Assembly: GCA_002281575.1 (NCBI GenBank)
Contig: NCGN01000002.1
Span: forward strand, 62,001 to 126,000
Source of the DNA: Sphingobacteriia bacterium 28-36-52
Lineage (GTDB): Bacteria; Bacteroidota; Bacteroidia; Chitinophagales; Chitinophagaceae
Reading direction: 5' to 3'
Length of the DNA stretch: 64,000 nt
The translations under genes and the position numbers were made by a program. This document shows positions 1 to 8,501 of this stretch, piece after piece (the stretch's first letter is position 1; each line of letters starts with the position of its first letter). The notes under the pieces are model-generated. The model was given only the letters and a program-made list of their open reading frames with translations. It did not search any database and was not told the DNA's origin.

Positions 1-24
1 GCAATCAACTGTACACATTAAACA

Positions 25-765
25 CTATAGTTGAGCAATCCACATTTTTCTCGCTCCTTCCTTTCCCCAATCTTTTAAGGCTTTGGATAATTCTGTTGTT
101 AATTGCGCGCGGCCAATTTGTTTACCTTTTTGCTTCACATTCAGCTCCCCAACTGTAGGTATTATTAATTCTAACTTAGTAGCAAACCAAGTAGTATTTA
201 ATCTGGGAACAGCTAATCCTAGTATCATTCCTGGAAGGCCGCCAAAGCTTTCCGGGCCTGCACTTACTGGAATTTGATCAGTATAGAATGCTACCACATA
301 AACAGAGTCACAAATTTTGGTAACGGCTTTTCTACATTCAAAGCCTGCAATTTCTCTGGTTTCATCAGCTATCTTCCATTCCCAAACGCGGCTACTGTCT
401 TTTATTAAATACGTGTTTTCAAATACTTCTTTTTGGCTAATGGAAATACCCTTTTTAAAATCCTGCATACTTACATCGGTATCAACTGGTTTTGTGCCCC
501 ACATGTATTTATTGTTGGGATTTTCTTTGGCTAATTTATAGACAGATTTATCTGTAGTAAACTTGAGCTCGAAAATATCTGAAACGAATTTGGGTGTCTG
601 TTTGAGCATTTCAGCAGTCCACATATTTTCTCCTTCATCTAAAATGGGCGCATGTTGATTGACTCTTTTTTCGAATTCAATTTTACCTGATCCAATAAAT
701 TGAACTTGTGCATTTAGTTGCATACAACAGAATATAAAAGCTAAAAAGGTGATTGTTTTTTTCAT
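25..765 (-). CDS. GLPGLI family exported protein
   Basis: The protein has 246 residues. I place the start at the ATG at 765, because the signal peptide (MKKTITFLAFIFCCMQLNAQ) begins there; the open frame runs upstream to 792 but those residues are not signal-like. The motif GLPGMI (about residues 176-181, within FGGLPGMILGL) is the family hallmark, and the surrounding SVYVVAFYTDQIPVSAGPESF stretch is also typical. GLPGLI proteins are Bacteroidota-specific exported proteins of unknown function, often encoded beside an outer-membrane beta-barrel protein. That is the case here: the barrel gene ends at 767, one base before this start, so the two are surely co-transcribed. I infer that this protein works with the barrel in the periplasm or at the outer membrane. 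The family call is firm; the role is not known. Confidence 0.88.
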   Translation of the reverse strand: MKKTITFLAFIFCCMQLNAQVQFIGSGKIEFEKRVNQHAPILDEGENMWTAEMLKQTPKFVSDIFELKFTTDKSVYKLAKENPNNKYMWGTKPVDTDVSMQDFKKGISISQKEVFENTYLIKDSSRVWEWKIADETREIAGFECRKAVTKICDSVYVVAFYTDQIPVSAGPESFGGLPGMILGLAVPRLNTTWFATKLELIIPTVGELNVKQKGKQIGRAQLTTELSKALKDWGKEGARKMWIAQL

Positions 766-766
766 A

Positions 767-3541
767 TTAAAATCCTTGAGTTGGTTTACCATTTTTGCTA
801 AAATTCCAGATTAAAGAAAATAAGAAATAGCGTTGAATGGTTTGGTTAGTGGTTTCAGTGATAAAATTGCTGGATGCATTTCGGTTAATACCCAAGTTTT
901 GGTTAAATAAGTCGTTAACTGATGCTTTTATTTCCCATTGGTCATTTTTTGAAATAACTTTTCTAATAGATGCATTTACCAAATAAACATCTCGTTGGTC
1001 AGCAAATACAGCCGTTTTTTGGAAAATATTGGCATTTAGTTCAAAGTCTATATAGGTCTTTATTTTTTTCAACTTAAACTCCATACTGGCGTTGGCATTA
1101 TACGACCAGAACTTGGTGCTGATATCTGGACGAATAGAAGTGGTGGAGTTGTTGTACACTGCACTTCCGTAGGCATAAAAATTAATCCATTTGTCTCCCC
1201 AGAAGTTTGCGCCTATACTAAAACTCAATGATTTATTTTTTGTGATATTGTCAACCCCGTTTACTCGGTTAGCAAATTGACTAGCTCCTGGGCTAATATC
1301 AAAATTTACATTGAATGAAGGAATAATTTCAAAGCCATAACCCACTCTTGCACTATAATTATAATTCCCGTCTACGTTAATGGCTTGGTTAATTCTTCTA
1401 CCCTGGTCGTCTACAAAACTTGAATTAGAAATGGCATTTTCTGTTTTAGAATAGTTTATTCTAAAACTCACACTTCTACTTTTCAAAACTTTATAATCAG
1501 AGCCTCCTAAATTAAATTGGTGTACAAAGGATTGTCTCAGGTTTGGATTACCAATCGTTAAATTGAGCGGGTCAATATTGTCGATAATGGGTTGTATCTG
1601 TGTGAGTGAAGGGTTTCTAGTTGAACCGGTGTAGGAAAAATAAAATCTACGTTGTTGTTTAGGAGTTAGGTTGATAGAGACCGCAGGTATAAAGTTGTTG
1701 AAAATTACATTTCGGTCAGTTTGTTTCACTAAATCTTTTAAGCGATAATTCACTGTTCCTAAACCAGTTCCAATGGAGAAATTAAATTTCTTTACATTAT
1801 ACCGGATATTCACACTACCATTATGACCGGTAGTATTGAATATAAAGTGGTTGCTTAAAGTGTCTACCAAGTTCTCATATTTATTATTCGCAGTATTCTT
1901 TGCAAAGGTATTTCGCTCCGCATCGTTTCTACTTACACTCAGTTTATAGTTCATTACTACGAAAGTGTTTTTCCACAATGGTTCCGTATAATTGATGGTA
2001 GAGTTAATAGTGGTTACAATTTGTTTATTGGTCTTTTGTTGGTCAACATTATCTCTTCTAACCAAATTGCCAAAAGCGTCATAAAAAGTATTGTCTGCTG
2101 TTAAGAAGCCATCATCTGCTCTATCATTATAGTTGATTTCATTGTTCCAAGAAATGGTACGCCCCGTTTTTTTGAAACGTTTCCTATAAAAAATAGTAGA
2201 GTTCATGGTTTTATTCTCATCAACGGTAGAAGTAAGTCGATTACTCTGATTCAATAAAACACTATCGCTCGTAATGGTACGCCCAAAATAATTAGACGCA
2301 TTATTGCTATTGACGATGGATCCTCTCGCAGTAATTTTTAAAGAACTACTTGAATCAATTTGCCATTCATAAGTACTGGTCAGTTTATTCCTTTTTCTGC
2401 TGCTAACCTGGTCTTGCACACTGGTGCTAAGTAAATCTGCACCAGGCAAGATATTCTGTGTTTTGTTAGAATTAATTCCACTCACATCCAGTTGATTGTA
2501 CTGGTAGGTATTGTTAGAATTGTGTTTGTCTTTATTCCATTTGTTGCTAAAATGGAATCCACCTGTTACAGATCTTGGGAAACCAGTTCCCCAACTAAAT
2601 TCATCACCTGAGCTCCACATCATAATGCCACCATCATCTGTCATTTCAGTGGTCATATTTGAATTTCCTCCATAATTCTGGTTTTCATTCCAATTGAGGG
2701 ATTCAAATTTGGTATTATCGGTAGTAAGGTATCCGGAGATTTTACGCTTGCCCTTGAATGAATTAGCCAATAATTTTCCATATCCATATTTGTCAAAATC
2801 ACCACCAGACTCGGCTTTACCGAAATAGCCTTTCTTCTTGTCCTCTTTTAAAGTAAGGTTTAGGGTCTTTATTTTTTGGCCATCATCAATACCAGTAAAA
2901 ACAGCCTGGTCACTTTTTTTATCGAAAGCTTGTACTTTCTCCACTGCATCTGCTCTTAAGTTTTTTGTAACAACCGCTGGGTCATCACTAAAAAACTCTT
3001 CCCCATCCACCAATACTTTTTGCACTCTTTCCCCTTGTGCAGTAATTTCTCCTTTGCTGTTTACTTGAATGCCTGGCATTTTGCGCAACAATTCTTGTAC
3101 ATCGGCATTGGCACTTACTTTAAAACTATCGGCCCTATATTCAGTAGTATCTCCCTTCATGCGGATAGAACCAATGGTTTGCTTTACAATTACTTCTTGT
3201 AATAAAGTGGCTTTGGTTATCACAGGAACTTTACCTAAATCGGTTACTGATCCCTCTGTTACTGAAATAATATCTATATAATCTGCATAACTAGGGTAAG
3301 TTACCATCACAATATATTTACCCGCACTTATATTGGGTAAGTTAAAGCTGCCCTCTTTATTGGTTCTAGTAAATTTTACTAAAACAGAGTCTTTAGCTCT
3401 TAATACAGATACTACTGCATTCGTTAAATTTTGTTTGTTTAAAGTGTCGGTTACTAAACCTTTCACAGATCCATTTTGCTGGGCAAAACTTGTTGAAATA
3501 CCTGCTATTAAACATAGCAGTATTAGCGTTAGTCTGGTCAT
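767..3541 (-). CDS. TonB-dependent-receptor-like outer-membrane beta-barrel protein
   Basis: The protein has 924 residues from the ATG at 3541, where a signal peptide starts (MTRLTLILLCLIAGISTSFAQ). The frame is open to 3604, with ATG codons there that would only lengthen the N-terminus. After the signal comes a carboxypeptidase-regulatory-like beta domain (about residues 25-105, GSVKGLVTDTLNKQNLTNAVV). A plug-like region follows (about 130-230, ADVQELLRKMPGIQVNSKGEIT and VLVDGEEFF), then a long C-terminal barrel rich in aromatic and Asn residues ending in SLIWNFSKNGKPTQGF. This order matches the OMP beta-barrel (Pfam OMP_b-brl_3) proteins of Bacteroidota, which resemble TonB-dependent receptors but usually have no known substrate. 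No SusD partner is adjacent, so a glycan-uptake role is not supported. It is the first gene of a two-gene operon with the GLPGLI gene. Confidence 0.85.
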   Translation of the reverse strand: MTRLTLILLCLIAGISTSFAQQNGSVKGLVTDTLNKQNLTNAVVSVLRAKDSVLVKFTRTNKEGSFNLPNISAGKYIVMVTYPSYADYIDIISVTEGSVTDLGKVPVITKATLLQEVIVKQTIGSIRMKGDTTEYRADSFKVSANADVQELLRKMPGIQVNSKGEITAQGERVQKVLVDGEEFFSDDPAVVTKNLRADAVEKVQAFDKKSDQAVFTGIDDGQKIKTLNLTLKEDKKKGYFGKAESGGDFDKYGYGKLLANSFKGKRKISGYLTTDNTKFESLNWNENQNYGGNSNMTTEMTDDGGIMMWSSGDEFSWGTGFPRSVTGGFHFSNKWNKDKHNSNNTYQYNQLDVSGINSNKTQNILPGADLLSTSVQDQVSSRKRNKLTSTYEWQIDSSSSLKITARGSIVNSNNASNYFGRTITSDSVLLNQSNRLTSTVDENKTMNSTIFYRKRFKKTGRTISWNNEINYNDRADDGFLTADNTFYDAFGNLVRRDNVDQQKTNKQIVTTINSTINYTEPLWKNTFVVMNYKLSVSRNDAERNTFAKNTANNKYENLVDTLSNHFIFNTTGHNGSVNIRYNVKKFNFSIGTGLGTVNYRLKDLVKQTDRNVIFNNFIPAVSINLTPKQQRRFYFSYTGSTRNPSLTQIQPIIDNIDPLNLTIGNPNLRQSFVHQFNLGGSDYKVLKSRSVSFRINYSKTENAISNSSFVDDQGRRINQAINVDGNYNYSARVGYGFEIIPSFNVNFDISPGASQFANRVNGVDNITKNKSLSFSIGANFWGDKWINFYAYGSAVYNNSTTSIRPDISTKFWSYNANASMEFKLKKIKTYIDFELNANIFQKTAVFADQRDVYLVNASIRKVISKNDQWEIKASVNDLFNQNLGINRNASSNFITETTNQTIQRYFLFSLIWNFSKNGKPTQGF

Positions 3542-3645
3542 AAATGCAGTTGAATTCGTCTTTAGATGAATTTTGTTGTAAATTCCATAAATGTTCATGA
3601 ACAATTTTTACCGTTCATACTTTTTTCAGTTAATAAAATCATAAT

Positions 3646-5640
3646 ATGTCCGGTGTATCATCAAGAAACAAGAAAACGATAAAAGTTGTAAGGGCCGAAG
3701 AAAAAAAATATGAAGACATACATTTTGTAGATACGCAACAAGCTGTTTGGAATTATTCATTGTTTACTGAGGAAGCGATTCGTAATTTTCAAAACGGTAC
3801 CCACTATAGTTTGTATGAGTATTTTGGGAATAAACAAATTGAAGTTTTAGCAACAAAAGGAACTTATTTTGCCGTATGGGCGCCCAATGCCACGTATATT
3901 TCAGTAACAGGTTATTTTAATAATTGGGACAAAACCAGCCATCCGCTAAAAGTAAGATTAGACAATTCAGGAATTTGGGAAGGCTTTATTCCGAATGTAT
4001 TAGAAGGGGAAGCGTATAAATACCATATACATGGTTTCAATGGAATTAAATTAGACAAGGGAGATCCCTTTGCTCATTTTTGGGAGAAGCGACCATTTAC
4101 GGCATCCATTACTTGGCAAACCAATTATGAATGGAAGGATGCAGAATGGATGAAAAATAGAAAGAACAAAAATTCTTTAAAGAGTCCTTATTCTGTATAT
4201 GAAGTGCACTTGGCCAGTTGGATGCGCCCCGATAAAAACGATGAAGAGTCTTATAATACCTATGAGCAAATAGCGGAACGTATGGTTCCGTATGTGAAAG
4301 AAATGGGTTTCACACATGTAGAGTTTATGCCGGTGATGGAACATCCATTTGATGGGAGTTGGGGCTACCAAGGCACGGGCTATTTTGCGCCTACGTCGCG
4401 GTTTGGATCCCCGCAGGGATATGCTTATTTAGTAGATGCATTTCACCAAGCGGGTATAGGTGTAATCTTAGATTGGGTACCTTCACATTTTCCATATGAT
4501 GCGCATGGCTTATTTATGTTTGATGGAACGCATACTTATGAGTATGCAGATATGCGTAAAGGCTACCACCCCGATTGGAACTCCTATATTTTTAATTATA
4601 AAAGAGGAGAAGTAAAATCTTTTTTAATCAGCAGTGCGCGTTTTTGGTGTGATCAGTTTCATACCGATGGAATACGCGTAGACGCAGTGAGTTCTATGTT
4701 ACGGTTAGATTATAGCCGCGGTCAAGGTCAGTGGGAGCCGAATGAATACGGAGGTAATGGCAATTTAGAAGCCATTGATTTTATCAGAGATTTGAATGAA
4801 ACACTCTATAGAGATTTTCCAGATATACAAACCATTGCGGAAGAAGCCACCGATTGGCCAAAGATCAGTAAACCTACTTTTGAAGGTGGTCTTGGATTTG
4901 GTATGAAATGGATGATGGGATGGATGCACGATACCTTGGACTATTATAAAATGGATCCCATTTTCAGGCAATTCCATCAAGATAAGTTCTCCTTTAGTAT
5001 GATGTATTACTATGATGAGAATTTTATGTTGCCCTTAAGTCATGATGAAGTGGTGCATGGTAAGAGCCCCATGTTATACAAAATGCCAGGAGATGAATGG
5101 CAAAAATTTGCGAACCTGCGCATACTCTATACCTATATGTTTACCCATCCAGGTGCCAAATTATTATTCATGGGAAATGAATTTGGTGCTACTAATGAGT
5201 GGAATTATAAGTCTGAATTACAATGGGATTTATTACAACATCCTAGTCATGGTGGCATGAAATATTGTGTGCAACAATTGAATCAGTTATATCAATCTGA
5301 ACCAGCGTTGTACGAAAAACAGTTTGAACCAGGCGGTTTTGAATGGGTTGATTTAAACCACCGCAGTGATTCGGTGATGGTGTACAAGCGCAAGGGCAAA
5401 AAAGAAAAAGATGATGTAATCGTGATTTTAAATGTAACACCCGTGGTAAGGCATGATTGGGAAATTTACGTGCATGGAAAAGGGAAATGGACTGAAATAT
5501 TTAATAGCGATAGTAAGGAGTTCTGGGGTACTGGCGACGTGTTCAATCCCTCTATACAAAGCAAATTAGTAGATAAACCTTCTAAATGTTACCAGTTAAA
5601 AGTGCACCTGCCGGCATTAGGAGCTGTTGTACTGCGATAA
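3646..5640 (+). CDS. glgB: 1,4-alpha-glucan branching enzyme (GH13)
   Basis: This is a 664-residue glycogen branching enzyme, which moves alpha-1,4 glucan segments to make alpha-1,6 branches in the cytoplasm. An N-terminal CBM48-type domain is visible at about residues 55-150 (YFAVWAPNATYISVTGYFNNW). The GH13 (beta/alpha)8 catalytic domain then follows. The predicted nucleophile is Asp346 in GIRVDAVSSM, the acid/base is Glu399 in TIAEEATDWP, and His466-Asp467 lie in LSHDEVVHGK. The C-terminal beta domain ends in HLPALGAVVLR. The length fits the family. No other glycogen gene (glgA, glgC, glgP) is in the window, so the gene stands alone. It is divergent from the barrel gene (start at 3541) across about 100 bp in which I see no clear -7 box. 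Confidence 0.95.
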   Translation: MSGVSSRNKKTIKVVRAEEKKYEDIHFVDTQQAVWNYSLFTEEAIRNFQNGTHYSLYEYFGNKQIEVLATKGTYFAVWAPNATYISVTGYFNNWDKTSHPLKVRLDNSGIWEGFIPNVLEGEAYKYHIHGFNGIKLDKGDPFAHFWEKRPFTASITWQTNYEWKDAEWMKNRKNKNSLKSPYSVYEVHLASWMRPDKNDEESYNTYEQIAERMVPYVKEMGFTHVEFMPVMEHPFDGSWGYQGTGYFAPTSRFGSPQGYAYLVDAFHQAGIGVILDWVPSHFPYDAHGLFMFDGTHTYEYADMRKGYHPDWNSYIFNYKRGEVKSFLISSARFWCDQFHTDGIRVDAVSSMLRLDYSRGQGQWEPNEYGGNGNLEAIDFIRDLNETLYRDFPDIQTIAEEATDWPKISKPTFEGGLGFGMKWMMGWMHDTLDYYKMDPIFRQFHQDKFSFSMMYYYDENFMLPLSHDEVVHGKSPMLYKMPGDEWQKFANLRILYTYMFTHPGAKLLFMGNEFGATNEWNYKSELQWDLLQHPSHGGMKYCVQQLNQLYQSEPALYEKQFEPGGFEWVDLNHRSDSVMVYKRKGKKEKDDVIVILNVTPVVRHDWEIYVHGKGKWTEIFNSDSKEFWGTGDVFNPSIQSKLVDKPSKCYQLKVHLPALGAVVLR

Positions 5641-5698
5641 AGAATGATGAACGGTTGTAACATTCTCTTTTGTACTTCGTTTAACTAAAAAAACGAAT

Positions 5699-6352
5699 AT
5701 GAAAAAGATACTACTGCTTGCTTCTATTATTCTTCTTTCAATGGGCGCTTATGCGCAAAAAACGGTTGCTGAATCCAATGCACAAAAAAGATTGGTGAAG
5801 TCTTTCCATAGTATTGACGTGTCTTCGGGTATTAAAGTGCTGCTTACTCAAGGTGATAAAGAAGAATTGGCTGTTGCCGCAGGCGATCCTGCTTATTTAG
5901 AATACATTGAAACTACAGTGAAAGACGGGGTACTAAAAATTACCCGTGACCAAGATTGGAAATTTTGGAACCAATGGAAGAATTGGAAAGTAACAGTGTA
6001 TTTATCCTATAAAGATTTGAAGTCAATCAAAGCCAATAGTGGTGCACATATCAGCGGATCTAGTTTAAGTTTCAATAACCTAGACGTGAAAATGAGTAGT
6101 GGCGCATTTGCAGAATTGGAAGGCAGTACTACCGATTTAAGTGTAGATGCGAGTAGTGGTGCCATGTTCAAAGGATATGAATTAACTAGCACCAAATGCA
6201 TGGCTGAAAGTTCTAGCGGCGGCGGTGTACAAGTAAATGTTTCAAAAGAGTTGAATGCAAAAGCCAGCAGTGGGGGTTCTATCCGTTACAAAGGCGAAGG
6301 CTTAATCCGCGATATTAAAGTGGGTAGTGGGGGTACTGTGAAGCGGTTGTAA
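5699..6352 (+). CDS. Head-GIN domain (DUF2807) exported protein
   Basis: The protein has 217 residues with a clear signal peptide (MKKILLLASIILLSMGAYAQ). The mature part has repeated beta strands with Ser/Gly turns (SIKANSGAHISGSS, VKMSSGAFAELEGS, VDASSGAMFKG, AESSSGGGVQVNV, AKASSGGSIRYKG). This regular ladder is typical of the DUF2807 head-GIN, or putative auto-transporter adhesin, fold. The family is widespread in Bacteroidota and its function is unknown; a surface or periplasmic location is inferred from the signal peptide alone. The gene follows glgB by 58 bp. That gap contains only a weak inverted repeat (5641-5666), so I cannot say whether the two are co-transcribed. Confidence 0.87.
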   Translation: MKKILLLASIILLSMGAYAQKTVAESNAQKRLVKSFHSIDVSSGIKVLLTQGDKEELAVAAGDPAYLEYIETTVKDGVLKITRDQDWKFWNQWKNWKVTVYLSYKDLKSIKANSGAHISGSSLSFNNLDVKMSSGAFAELEGSTTDLSVDASSGAMFKGYELTSTKCMAESSSGGGVQVNVSKELNAKASSGGSIRYKGEGLIRDIKVGSGGTVKRL

Positions 6353-6436
6353 GCTTTATGAAATATATAGCTAGTTTCATGAAGCCTTTTGGGGGTTTCG
6401 TGAAGTTTTTCAGGGGTTTCGTGAAATTGCTTACCT
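6353..6436 (+). repeat. Degenerate 21-bp tandem repeat, four copies
   Basis: Right after the head-GIN stop codon, units begin at 6353, 6374, 6395 and 6416, exactly 21 bp apart. Each starts with G(C/T)TT(T/C)(A/G)TGAA(A/G). The core is best preserved in the last three copies (GTTTCATGAAG, GTTTCGTGAAG, GTTTCGTGAAA). The second copy contains the 8-bp palindrome TTCATGAA. The second half of the unit varies and is T- and G-rich. The array lies in the 125-bp space before the next gene, where it could be a protein-binding array, an mRNA element or a replication-slippage relic. The period is read directly; the function is unknown. Confidence 0.7.
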
Positions 6437-6477
6437 ATTTCCAATAGACTTTTTTACATTAGGCATAAATTACTTGT

Positions 6478-6870
6478 ATGTCTAATAATAAAATCAATAT
6501 CAAGCAAGCTCTTCCAATCGCAATTATTTGCGGAATATTGGGAGGGCTTCTTTTTATTTATACTAAGAGCTTACCTATTAAGGGCTACTATTCTATTCTG
6601 ACTTATATAGCAGTTTTGATAGGTTCAATAGTGGTAGTACGATTTCAAAACAAGATGGAGTTGAATTTTTTAAATATCGTTTCATTTGGCACCCTAGTTT
6701 TTATGATAATGAGCTATGTACAAATGACCCATTTATATTTAATTCAATACCCAGAAAGAGACTTCTTTACTATGGATAGTTTTTTGCGCTTCTGGATGAT
6801 TTTTGCTGTAGCAGTATTATCAAGTGTTCTTTTGGCTTTGCTGTTTAGGGGGAAGAGGGCAATCAATTAA
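6478..6870 (+). CDS. Hypothetical four-TM membrane protein
   Basis: A 130-residue protein I do not recognise. It has four hydrophobic segments, at about residues 10-30 (ALPIAIICGILGGLLFIY), 37-55 (YYSILTYIAVLIGSIVVV), 64-85 (LNFLNIVSFGTLVFMIMSYV) and 103-124 (RFWMIFAVAVLSSVLLALLF). The loops are short and the tail is basic (FRGKRAIN). Its size and layout resemble small four-helix membrane families such as DUF4199, but I see no diagnostic motif. A second small membrane protein follows 46 bp downstream on the same strand, so the two may form a unit. Confidence 0.7.
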   Translation: MSNNKINIKQALPIAIICGILGGLLFIYTKSLPIKGYYSILTYIAVLIGSIVVVRFQNKMELNFLNIVSFGTLVFMIMSYVQMTHLYLIQYPERDFFTMDSFLRFWMIFAVAVLSSVLLALLFRGKRAIN

Positions 6871-6916
6871 ATTAGTATTCATCATACATAAGTAGCGTTT
6901 TTTTCAAATTTAATAA

Positions 6917-7216
6917 ATGAAAAAAATAAGAGAATCCATCCAACTCATTTTGGTAATTATTTGCTTTGCGACCTTTAAGCAATCAAGCAACTTAGCGTTG
7001 CAACTTGCATTGTATATGGTTTTGAACGCTATTATCATTCAAGAGTTTTTACATATTTATAATGCAGAACGAGCTAAAGATAAAAATGGTGATGAGTTGA
7101 TGAATAATTCATCTCGGTATTGGCGGTTGGCAGGTATTGTTCTTTTAGAATTATTTGTAATTGGAACTTTGTATTATTTGTCAACCATACTAGTTGATAG
7201 TTTGCAAAAGTTGTAA
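6917..7216 (+). CDS. Hypothetical small membrane protein
   Basis: A 99-residue protein that I do not recognise. Hydrophobic segments lie at about residues 7-22 (SIQLILVIICFATF), 27-45 (LALQLALYMVLNAIIIQEF) and 72-93 (GIVLLELFVIGTLYYLSTIL). A polar loop between them contains ERAKDKNGDELMNNSSRYWR. The ATG at 6917 begins MKKIRES, a normal positively charged N-terminus. It probably shares a transcript with the four-TM protein upstream. Its stop at 7216 is two bases from the end of the convergent histidine kinase gene. Confidence 0.65.
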   Translation: MKKIRESIQLILVIICFATFKQSSNLALQLALYMVLNAIIIQEFLHIYNAERAKDKNGDELMNNSSRYWRLAGIVLLELFVIGTLYYLSTILVDSLQKL

Positions 7217-7218
7217 AA

Positions 7219-8376
7219 TTATAAAGGGAGCAGTATGCAGAATACGGTTCCCTTTCCTATTTCACTGGATTGAACAAATAATTGCCCGTTGTGGTATTGC
7301 TCAATGATGCGCTTGCTTAACGATAAGCCAATTCCCCAGCCTCGCTTTTTTGTAGTGAAGCCTGGTTGAAACACTTTTCTCCATTGACTATTCGGGATGC
7401 CTTTGCCACTGTCTTTTACCAAAATAGTTAATAGCTTGTTTTCTTGTGTCATGGTTATTTGAATGCTGCCTTTCCCATCCATGGCGTCTAAAGCATTCTT
7501 CAATAAATTTTCTAATACCCAATCAAATAAAGTAGGAGAGAGTAGGCAGTTTAATTCTGTGGTATTGGTTGGATCTAATACAAAAACCACTTGCTCACTG
7601 CTTCTTTTTTTCATGTAATCCATGGCCGTTTTTATTCGGTCATATGGATTGCTTAATTCAGTTTTGGGGGTGCTGCCAATTTTACCAAATCGATCGGTAA
7701 TAAGTTGTAAGCGATTGATGTCTTTGGCTATTTCATTGGCAATTTCTTTGCTGTCTGCTTTTTCTTTTAAGATTTCTAACCATCCTTCTAAACTACTCAC
7801 TGGTGTACCCAATTGATGGGCCGTTTCTTTTGCCATTGAAGCCCAAAGCTGGTTCTGGCCGCTTTTATAGCGTGTGCGTAAAGAGTAAATCACAATCAAC
7901 ACAAACATGATTACCAATAGCAATTGCACAATGGGATACCATTTGGCTTCTCTTAATAATTTGCTTTGTCCATAATAGTATCGAATGGCCGTTGAGTCGC
8001 CTGCTTTTAATTTTACTTCAATAGGTGTTTTGCTATACAGTTTAAATTCTTGTAAGCGTTGCGCTAAATAGTTGGAATCTGCTGTTATTTTTGTTTCATC
8101 AATATTTACATAGTTACCAGTTGGTTGATCTTGTTCATTGGTTTCTATGATGGGGATACTTTTATTTTCTGTTATTATTTTTGATGCTAGATTAATTGAA
8201 ACAGAATCGGTTGAATTGAGTATGGTTCTTTCTGCTTCTACCCATGATTCTACTGCAGCTCTTTCTTTGCTGGCTATTTGTTGTGCAATGTATTGTGAGT
8301 AAACAATGGTGCCGCTTACAATTAAGATGGCCATTAAAAACAACACGTTGGTAAAATTGAACCAGCTCTTTAACAT
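7219..8376 (-). CDS. Sensor histidine kinase (membrane-bound, no HAMP seen)
   Basis: The protein has 385 residues. TM1 is at about 8-27 and TM2 at about 147-167, enclosing a periplasmic sensor loop of roughly 120 residues. The phosphoacceptor is His187 in KETAHQLGTPVSSLEGWLEIL, a Bacteroidota variant of the H box. The ATPase domain has an N box (LENLLKNALDAMDGKG), G1 (VKDSGKGIPNSQW), an F-type segment (FQPGFTTKKRGWGIGLSLSKRIIEQYHNG) and a terminal GKGTVFCILLPL. No HAMP or PAS domain is evident. No response regulator is adjacent, so the kinase is an orphan here. A terminator at 8421-8455 separates it from the upstream coiled-coil gene, so it should have its own promoter, though I could not find a convincing -7 box. 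Confidence 0.9.
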   Translation of the reverse strand: MLKSWFNFTNVLFLMAILIVSGTIVYSQYIAQQIASKERAAVESWVEAERTILNSTDSVSINLASKIITENKSIPIIETNEQDQPTGNYVNIDETKITADSNYLAQRLQEFKLYSKTPIEVKLKAGDSTAIRYYYGQSKLLREAKWYPIVQLLLVIMFVLIVIYSLRTRYKSGQNQLWASMAKETAHQLGTPVSSLEGWLEILKEKADSKEIANEIAKDINRLQLITDRFGKIGSTPKTELSNPYDRIKTAMDYMKKRSSEQVVFVLDPTNTTELNCLLSPTLFDWVLENLLKNALDAMDGKGSIQITMTQENKLLTILVKDSGKGIPNSQWRKVFQPGFTTKKRGWGIGLSLSKRIIEQYHNGQLFVQSSEIGKGTVFCILLPL

Positions 8377-8420
8377 CTCACTAAAATAAGCTTTTGATTG
8401 ACTTGCCGCAAACCCTCCCT

Positions 8421-8455
8421 AAAAAAAGAAACCGCCCCATTGGTTTGGAGCGGCT
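8421..8455 (-). terminator. Intrinsic terminator of the coiled-coil protein gene
   Basis: On the minus strand the arms AGCCGCTCC (8455-8447) and GGGGCGGTT (8438-8430) pair over 9 bp with G-U wobbles. The loop is 8 nt and the stem is followed by the T-rich tail TTCTTTTTTT (8430-8421). It lies 46 bp past the stop of the gene ending at 8502. Confidence 0.85.
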
Positions 8456-8501
8456 CTTTACACGATTGCTTGCTTAAACTAACTAACTAACTTCTTATTA
8501 A

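Noticed and set aside
5641..5672. Possible terminator of glgB
   Set aside because: AGAATG and CATTCT form a 6-bp stem with a long loop and only CTTTT after it, too weak to call.
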